The notes beneath the pieces were generated by a model. The model searched no databases and was not told the origin of the DNA. It worked only from the letters and a program-made list of their open reading frames with translations. A DNA stretch of 20,233 nucleotides from Flavobacteriales bacterium (GTDB taxonomy: Bacteria; Bacteroidota; Bacteroidia; Flavobacteriales; UA16). The position numbers and the translations under genes are program-made. The stretch spans positions 1 through 20,233 of the forward strand of contig JABISU010000271.1 in assembly GCA_018700255.1 (NCBI GenBank), given 5' to 3'. Of this stretch, positions 16,208 to 20,233 are shown piece by piece; within the stretch, counting starts at the first letter, position 1, and each line of letters begins with the position of its first letter.

Positions 16208-16417
16208 ATAGGGGGGCTACACATTCCTAAGCATTAAAGGACTTTACAGACGGTTAGCTAACACTTGTTGTTCCCAATGTTGTGCCGAATTATATCTGTT
16301 TTTTGAAGTAACGTCTTCAATGAGGTGAGAGGTTGATAAGTATACTTCCAAAAGAGAGGGTACAAAGCAACATTTACAAAGGGTTATGATATGGCTTCAT
16401 AGCTCAGGTGATAACTT

Positions 16418-17350
16418 TTACTTCAAAATATTATCGAATAAGATTCTATCGAACTCCTCAGTTTTTTCAATATGTGGCATATGGCCGCATGAATCTAGTA
16501 TATGGAATTCTGAGCGTGGAATCCAGTTTAATGCATTTTTACAACATTCTTCAACGGGAAAAACTACATCTTTAGCTCCCCAAATGAATTCAACGGGGAA
16601 ATCATATAATCCAACCATCACATTTTCTCTCATTATGCTCCTTTCATTTTTTCTTGTTGATATAAGTGCTCGTGCAAAATGCTTATGAAAGAGGAGTGGT
16701 CTGTACAAATCAATCCACCAATCTAATTCATCTTTTTTATAAAAATCTTCTAGCTGTCCTTCAGCTCTTGTTGGAAAGTCTGTTGCGATAAATTCTTTGA
16801 TTTCTTCGTCTGATACAATATTATTTCCCTCAGAGTTAATAATAGTAGAGGTGTTTAAAAAACCTCCCGGAGAAACTAATATCAATTTGTTTATCCTATT
16901 AGGATGATTCGCAGCTATCTGGGAAACTACTCGCCCACCCATAGAGATTCCTGCAATATTTATCTTTTCTTTAATTTCTAAATGATCTAGTAATTGTATG
17001 ACCTGGTCTGCAAACAATTCAACAGAATAAGTAGTGTCAGGATTTGAAGAATTACCCCTTCCATATAAATCTAGGCTTAATACGGGTATTCCCTTTTCAA
17101 GAGCCATCTCTATCGTATGGTCCCACTGATAACATGGGACGGAAAAGGATGGAACTAATACTAAGGGTGTCCCATTTCCCGGTATATAGTTATAGTAGGT
17201 ATGACCTGAATTTAGCTCAACAAAACTACCCTGAGTGATTGAGGCGCGAAAATCCTCGTTCTTCTCGATAGTCTCGTATTCTATTTGATTAGAGCATGAA
17301 GCCAACAAAAGTAATGATGCAAAAAGAATAGTAAAAGTCTGTGTTTTCAT
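16418..17350 (-). CDS. Alpha/beta-hydrolase lipoprotein
   Basis: The 310-residue product begins with a lipoprotein signal, hydrophobic core then LLLASC with Cys19 as the lipidated residue, so it is anchored to a membrane outside the cytoplasm. The alpha/beta-hydrolase fold is shown by LVLVPSFSVPCYQWD (oxyanion region), LSLDLYGRGNSS, the nucleophile elbow GISMGG with Ser136, IWGAKDVVFP with Asp261, and DSCGHMPHIEK with His290. The triad Ser-Asp-His is complete. Family members hydrolyse esters, lactones or related bonds; the substrate cannot be deduced. The gene is convergent with the SDR operon and divergent, with 56 bases between starts, from the small membrane protein gene. Confidence 0.9.
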   Translation of the reverse strand: MKTQTFTILFASLLLLASCSNQIEYETIEKNEDFRASITQGSFVELNSGHTYYNYIPGNGTPLVLVPSFSVPCYQWDHTIEMALEKGIPVLSLDLYGRGNSSNPDTTYSVELFADQVIQLLDHLEIKEKINIAGISMGGRVVSQIAANHPNRINKLILVSPGGFLNTSTIINSEGNNIVSDEEIKEFIATDFPTRAEGQLEDFYKKDELDWWIDLYRPLLFHKHFARALISTRKNERSIMRENVMVGLYDFPVEFIWGAKDVVFPVEECCKNALNWIPRSEFHILDSCGHMPHIEKTEEFDRILFDNILK

Positions 17351-17406
17351 GATCGAGGCGAATATGAAAGGGATATAACGTACATTAGAAATCTTAATTC
17401 AATATT

Positions 17407-17667
17407 ATGAATAAAGATAAATTAGAAAAAGTAACTGTTATATGTTTCTCATTACTAGGAATAATAAACATTATTTATGTAATAATCTGCATGCTTAAAA
17501 GGTTTGATAACTTTAACAGCACTATTTTTCCCATATATTTTGTATTAATAACGACTACATCTTATTGGTCTAAAGAGAATATCTTAAAAAACAAATTTGT
17601 TCAATATCCTCTCATAATTATGTGGATTTTGTTTTTAATCTTTTTAGGAAACACTTATCTAATATAA
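17407..17667 (+). CDS. Small membrane protein of unknown function
   Basis: I do not recognise this 86-residue product. It has a short charged N-terminus (MNKDKLEKV) and three hydrophobic stretches, at about residues 9-30, 38-52 and 66-84, which suggest three membrane helices joined by short Lys/Asn-rich loops. The Leu/Ile/Phe-rich composition and an intact frame with a plausible ATG support a real gene, but nothing more specific. The 250 bases after it, up to the acyltransferase gene, contain no ORF that I can support and may hold a cassette boundary. Confidence 0.5.
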   Translation: MNKDKLEKVTVICFSLLGIINIIYVIICMLKRFDNFNSTIFPIYFVLITTTSYWSKENILKNKFVQYPLIIMWILFLIFLGNTYLI

Positions 17668-17877
17668 TCACACGACTAATCAGATACTCTTTTATATCAA
17701 CGTTGATGGATCAGAAGAGAAGAAGTTTGTGGTAGAGTAATCTTAAATCCTCAAATCTAAAGGGGTGCAGAGAATAAAAAATCAATGTGAAAAACTCAAC
17801 CTCTAAGAATGCGCTTAAATTTCATCTGAAATTGAAATACTTGAGTTATGCCGTCTTCTTCTTTTCTTACACTAACC

Positions 17878-17884
17878 GTTAGCA
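17878..17884 (+). other. Possible degenerate cassette boundary (attC right-half-like)
   Basis: The bases TTACACTAACCGTTAGCA around here keep the CCGTTA core and the spacing to an upstream TTA seen in the right half of the attC-like site ending at 19451. No matching left half is found 54 bases upstream, so this is a weak call. If real, it would mark the left edge of a cassette carrying the acyltransferase gene. Confidence 0.2.
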
Positions 17885-17918
17885 ACAAGTTAAAGAACCG
17901 GCTTTTAAAACAATCAAT

Positions 17919-19106
17919 ATGAAAGCACAACCGCACAAAACAGAAAGAATACACTCATTAGATTCTTTACGTGCAATAATGATGTTATTAGGAGTAGTTC
18001 TTCATTCTGCAATTACATATGGTAATGCAGATTGGGGTTCAACTTGGTCATTAAAAGACCCGATTGCTACTAGTTCCGTTAATGATTATATAGTAGATAT
18101 AATACATGTTTTTAGAATGCAAATATTCTTTTTAGTAGCAGGATTTTTTGGTGCAATGCTGTTTTATGAAAGAAAACCCCTTAAAATGGTTAAAAACAGA
18201 ATATCTAGAATCGTTTTTCCTTTCATAGTATTTTTAATTTTACTTTGGCCTACTGTTGTTTACGCTTCTGTTTACACAAGGTCATTATTTAATGGAAGCA
18301 ATAATCCGTTAGCTGACGCATTAGCACGTTTTTCTAGTATTGAAATACTAATTCCTAATGGCACTTTTCATTTATGGTTTCTTTATTACTTGGCAATTAT
18401 TACTTTTGTTTCGGTAGGTCTTGGATTGTTATTTAAAAAAATACCAATAGTTTCCAATTATATATCTAATATCTTTGGCAAGGTCATACAAAAACCAATA
18501 CTACGCGTTATAATTTTTGCTAGTTTAACGGCTGTAGTTTATTTAATAATCGGGACTTCTCAAGTTGCAGCATCAATTTCATTTATTCCCGATTTTAATA
18601 CATTCATTTATTTTTTATTTTTCTACTTGGTAGGATGGGTTTTGTTTAAATCTAAACATCTATTAGATTCAATGATGAAATTTGATTGGGTTTGCACTAT
18701 TCTTGGAACTGCTTTATTTACTGTCTTCTTTTTTATGAATGAATCATTTGGTTACGAGGTACAAATAATTCTAAAATCAACAATGATTTGGTTATTTGTT
18801 TTCGGAATTACAGGTTTATTTATTCGTTATGGCAGCAATCACTCTGCAAGAATGAGGTATATATCAGATTCATCTTATTGGGTATATTTACTTCACTTAT
18901 CCTTTACCGCAATCATTCCGAGTTTTATTGTAGACTGGCCATTACATGCCATATTAAAATTCTTGTTTGTCTTAATTAGCACAGGAATTATCTGTTTTGT
19001 AAGTTATCATTATTTGGTTAGAGATACTTTCATTGGGAAATTTTTGAATGGGAGAAAATATTCTCGAAAACTCTCTGATATTAATAAGACCGAGGAATTA
19101 TCATAA
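17919..19106 (+). CDS. Acyltransferase-3 family membrane protein (OpgC-like)
   Basis: The 395-residue protein starts with a short basic tail and RIHSLDSLRAIMMLLGVVLHSA, the first helix of acyltransferase-3 proteins with the conserved His29. VFRMQIFFLVAGFFGAMLFY follows (Arg66) with a basic loop RKPLKMVKNRISRI, then about eight more hydrophobic helices up to residue 375. The family transfers acetyl, succinyl or other acyl groups to sugars or surface glycans across the membrane; the OpgC/MdoC subgroup is the closest by feel. The acceptor is unknown. The DNA is very AT-rich (16 G/C of 60 at 18721-18780), unlike most of the window. It starts 41 bases after a possible cassette boundary, and no attC-like site follows its stop, so it may share a cassette with the next ORF. 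Confidence 0.85.
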   Translation: MKAQPHKTERIHSLDSLRAIMMLLGVVLHSAITYGNADWGSTWSLKDPIATSSVNDYIVDIIHVFRMQIFFLVAGFFGAMLFYERKPLKMVKNRISRIVFPFIVFLILLWPTVVYASVYTRSLFNGSNNPLADALARFSSIEILIPNGTFHLWFLYYLAIITFVSVGLGLLFKKIPIVSNYISNIFGKVIQKPILRVIIFASLTAVVYLIIGTSQVAASISFIPDFNTFIYFLFFYLVGWVLFKSKHLLDSMMKFDWVCTILGTALFTVFFFMNESFGYEVQIILKSTMIWLFVFGITGLFIRYGSNHSARMRYISDSSYWVYLLHLSFTAIIPSFIVDWPLHAILKFLFVLISTGIICFVSYHYLVRDTFIGKFLNGRKYSRKLSDINKTEELS

Positions 19107-19153
19107 TTGAAACCAATATTATCTCAGCAACCTGTTGATAAAGAAACACTACT

Positions 19154-19387
19154 ATGAAAAATATTTCTTTTTTAATTTGGGTTCTGGATAATCTTGATAT
19201 GGAGGAAAAATATCCGTTGCAGTTAGACTGGAAGGGTGGGTTGCTTGAATATACCTATGATGAACTTAAACTAGATATAAATAATGACAAAAAAGGAAAT
19301 TTATGGTTAGGTGGCGCAGGTGGATTATATAAGATCAACATGAATGGAGAGGTCATAAACGTAACCACAAATGGACCTTGGAAATAA
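19154..19387 (+). CDS. Small ORF with one two-component-regulator-propeller-like blade
   Basis: The 77-residue product is mostly unrecognised. Its second half (LDINNDKKGNLWLGGAGG followed by LYKINMNGEV) resembles a single blade of the two-component regulator propeller repeat, whose core is D-x-x-GNLW-x-G-x-x-GL. A single blade cannot form a propeller, so this may be a remnant of a larger gene or a small cassette protein that merely resembles it. The stop is 10 bases before an attC-like element, the usual position of a cassette ORF. It has no clear signal peptide. Confidence 0.45.
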   Translation: MKNISFLIWVLDNLDMEEKYPLQLDWKGGLLEYTYDELKLDINNDKKGNLWLGGAGGLYKINMNGEVINVTTNGPWK

Positions 19388-19397
19388 AAATACAAAC

Positions 19398-19451
19398 GCA
19401 CAACAATACCTAAACCAAATTGCATAACTTGGTTTAGCCGCACCGTTATGG
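19398..19451 (+). repeat. attC-like recombination site A
   Basis: The 54-base element begins GCACAAC (R''-like), then CTAAACCAA (19410-19418) paired perfectly with TTGGTTTAG (19429-19437) across a 10-base loop, and ends with GTTATGG (R'-like, 19445-19451). It aligns without gaps to the element at 20016-20069 at 40 of 54 positions. The AAC/GTT cores fit integron attC sites, but the outer box bases depart from the classical RYYYAAC/GTTRRRY consensus, and R'' pairs with R' at only five of seven positions here. Confidence 0.6.
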
Positions 19452-20063
19452 CTTAATTAATAAAGTTTTATTTGTGAAGATTATTAAAACAATATTCTTG
19501 ATTTTCCTCCTATTTCAATTCAATAATAAATTGTTAAGTCAAGATTTAAAATAATTTGATGGCTTTGCAATTAACCCTAAAATTGGCCCTGCATTTACAA
19601 AGCTTGGTGGAAACGATCTTCCTTCTGCAGGCCTAGAGATTAATATTTTAAAAAATAAATTTATTTACTCATTAGATTATATAGCACATAATTTTCTTGA
19701 CCAAAACCAAATAGGTATAATGATGGGAAAATATAAAGGAGATAAATATTTCAGGATACAATATCAAGCTGGCATTAATATGTTTTGGGGTAAATCTTCA
19801 ACTACTGGCACAACACAACCATGGATTAATACAAGTGGAGGGTCTAGCTCATCATTTTATACAGTAGGTGCAATTACCAAAGTTGGATTGAAATTTATTC
19901 CTTTAAAAAATTTAAGTATCGGCACTGATCTTCTAATTAATTTAAACTTTAAAAACACTATGTTTATGCCAATGCTAAGTATAGAAATTGGTAAATTAAG
20001 AAATGCTATTGAAAGCCATAACAATGGCTAAAGCTAATTAAACAACTACCTTTAGCCGTAACG
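19446..20063 (+). mobile_element. Candidate 618-bp integron gene cassette
   Basis: The unit runs from the presumed G^TT cut in the R' box of site A to the equivalent point in site B. It holds one gene in the expected orientation, starting 28 bases after the left cut and ending inside the attC-like site, which is the compact layout typical of cassettes. No integrase gene or attI is visible in the window, so mobility is inferred. Confidence 0.5.
19474..20031 (+). pseudogene. Secreted beta-barrel-like protein gene interrupted by one in-frame TAA
   Basis: A GTG at 19474 opens a typical signal peptide (KIIKTIFLIFLLFQF, then LLSQDLK), but the 27th codon (19552-19554) is TAA. The same frame then continues without further stops for 158 codons to the TAA at 20029-20031: FDGFAINPKIGPAFTKLGG, LEINILKNKFIYSLDY, FRIQYQAGINMFWG, AITKVGLKFIPLKNLSIG and MFMPMLSIEIGKL. 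Alternating hydrophobic residues and Gly/aromatic patterns suggest a small outer-membrane beta-barrel, common in Bacteroidota, though I do not recognise the family. An internal ATG at 19720 could give a 103-residue product lacking the signal peptide, which is unlikely to be functional. The frame is preserved on both sides, so a single base substitution (or a sequencing error) explains the break. The end of the gene overlaps the attC-like site. Confidence 0.65.
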
Positions 20064-20069
20064 TTATGG
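20016..20069 (+). repeat. attC-like recombination site B
   Basis: CCATAAC (20016-20022) and GTTATGG (20063-20069) are perfect reverse complements. Inside them GGCTAAAG (20026-20033) pairs perfectly with CTTTAGCC (20050-20057) around a 16-base loop, giving the R''-L''-loop-L'-R' order of attC sites. Relative to site A the stem pair at offsets 18 and 35 is G-C instead of C-G, a compensatory change. The remaining 164 bases to the window end would begin the next cassette; I see no gene in them. Confidence 0.65.
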
Positions 20070-20233
20070 GCAATTAAAAAACGATTGAGCATAAACAGAA
20101 AAGTAACCGACTAATCGGGAAAATAAGAAGTCTTAAAATATATTTGAATTAAAAATTACTCATTTAGGGATATGAATTTGACCTGAACAATCCCATATAA
20201 ACAAAGTAAGGCAAAATTAAAATAACGAATAAA

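Noticed and set aside
16253..16262. GTTAGCTAAC, a perfect 10-bp palindrome after the SDR operon, sharing GTTAGC with the sequence at 17878
   Set aside because: The two would enclose a 1.6-kb segment with a minus-strand gene and no attC-like stem, so a cassette reading is not supported; a short palindrome is easily chance.
17794..17883. ACTCAAC...CTAAG paired with CTTAC...GTTAGCA as a longer attC site
   Set aside because: Spacing differs from the two clear elements, the inner stem has a mismatch in only five pairs, and the outer boxes are not complementary beyond the core.

Overview
The window looks like chromosomal DNA of a marine member of the Bacteroidota, probably Flavobacteriales. This is inferred from AT-rich DNA with no obvious Shine-Dalgarno sequences, many large secreted multidomain proteins, repeats of the form GCTD-x-x-ACNYD...DDGSC, a type IX secretion (T9SS) type A-like C-terminus on one protein, and dockerin-like C-terminal tails on five others. 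No rRNA, tRNA, CRISPR array or integrase gene is visible.

Layout. (a) 1-678 is the 3' part of an SGNH-hydrolase-like gene cut by the window edge. (b) 779-7411 holds four consecutive plus-strand genes for secreted proteins: an arylsulfotransferase-like protein with a MopE-type metal-binding segment, an endonuclease I family nuclease, a choice-of-anchor B/LVIVD beta-propeller, and a YHYH-domain protein. All four end in a Cys-rich dockerin-like tail: 55 residues in three of them, half length in the first. (c) 7428-8651 (minus) is a two-gene unit of a hotdog acyl-CoA thioesterase and a membrane fatty acid hydroxylase/sterol desaturase. (d) 8693-10099 (plus) is a BNR/Asp-box propeller that carries a T9SS type A-like tail instead. 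(e) 10127-13612 (minus) is a 1161-residue protein with FG-GAP repeats, a vanadium haloperoxidase/PAP2 domain with its active-site signatures, and the same dockerin-like tail. Its DNA is visibly more GC-rich than its neighbours. (f) 13739-16207 (plus) is a tight overlapping operon of a classical SDR, a CPBP membrane protease-like protein and an extended SDR. (g) 16418-17350 (minus) is an alpha/beta-hydrolase lipoprotein, followed by a small membrane protein (plus).

(h) From about 17.88 kb to the end the DNA becomes very AT-rich and cassette-like: an acyltransferase-3 membrane protein, a small propeller-fragment ORF, and a barrel-like secreted protein gene interrupted by one in-frame stop. Two 54-base imperfect inverted-repeat elements follow the ORFs in this tail. 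They align without gaps at 40 of 54 positions, contain one compensatory base-pair change, and end in identical CGTTATGG. They resemble integron attC recombination sites and bound a 618-bp unit, so the right end is best read as part of a gene-cassette array, although no integrase gene is in view and the outer box bases are not canonical.

How the parts may work together: regions b and e look like a shared secretome in which unrelated enzymatic or propeller modules are joined to one common C-terminal tail, probably a surface-sorting or anchoring signal. Regions c and f suggest lipid or acyl metabolism. Function beyond family level is inference throughout.
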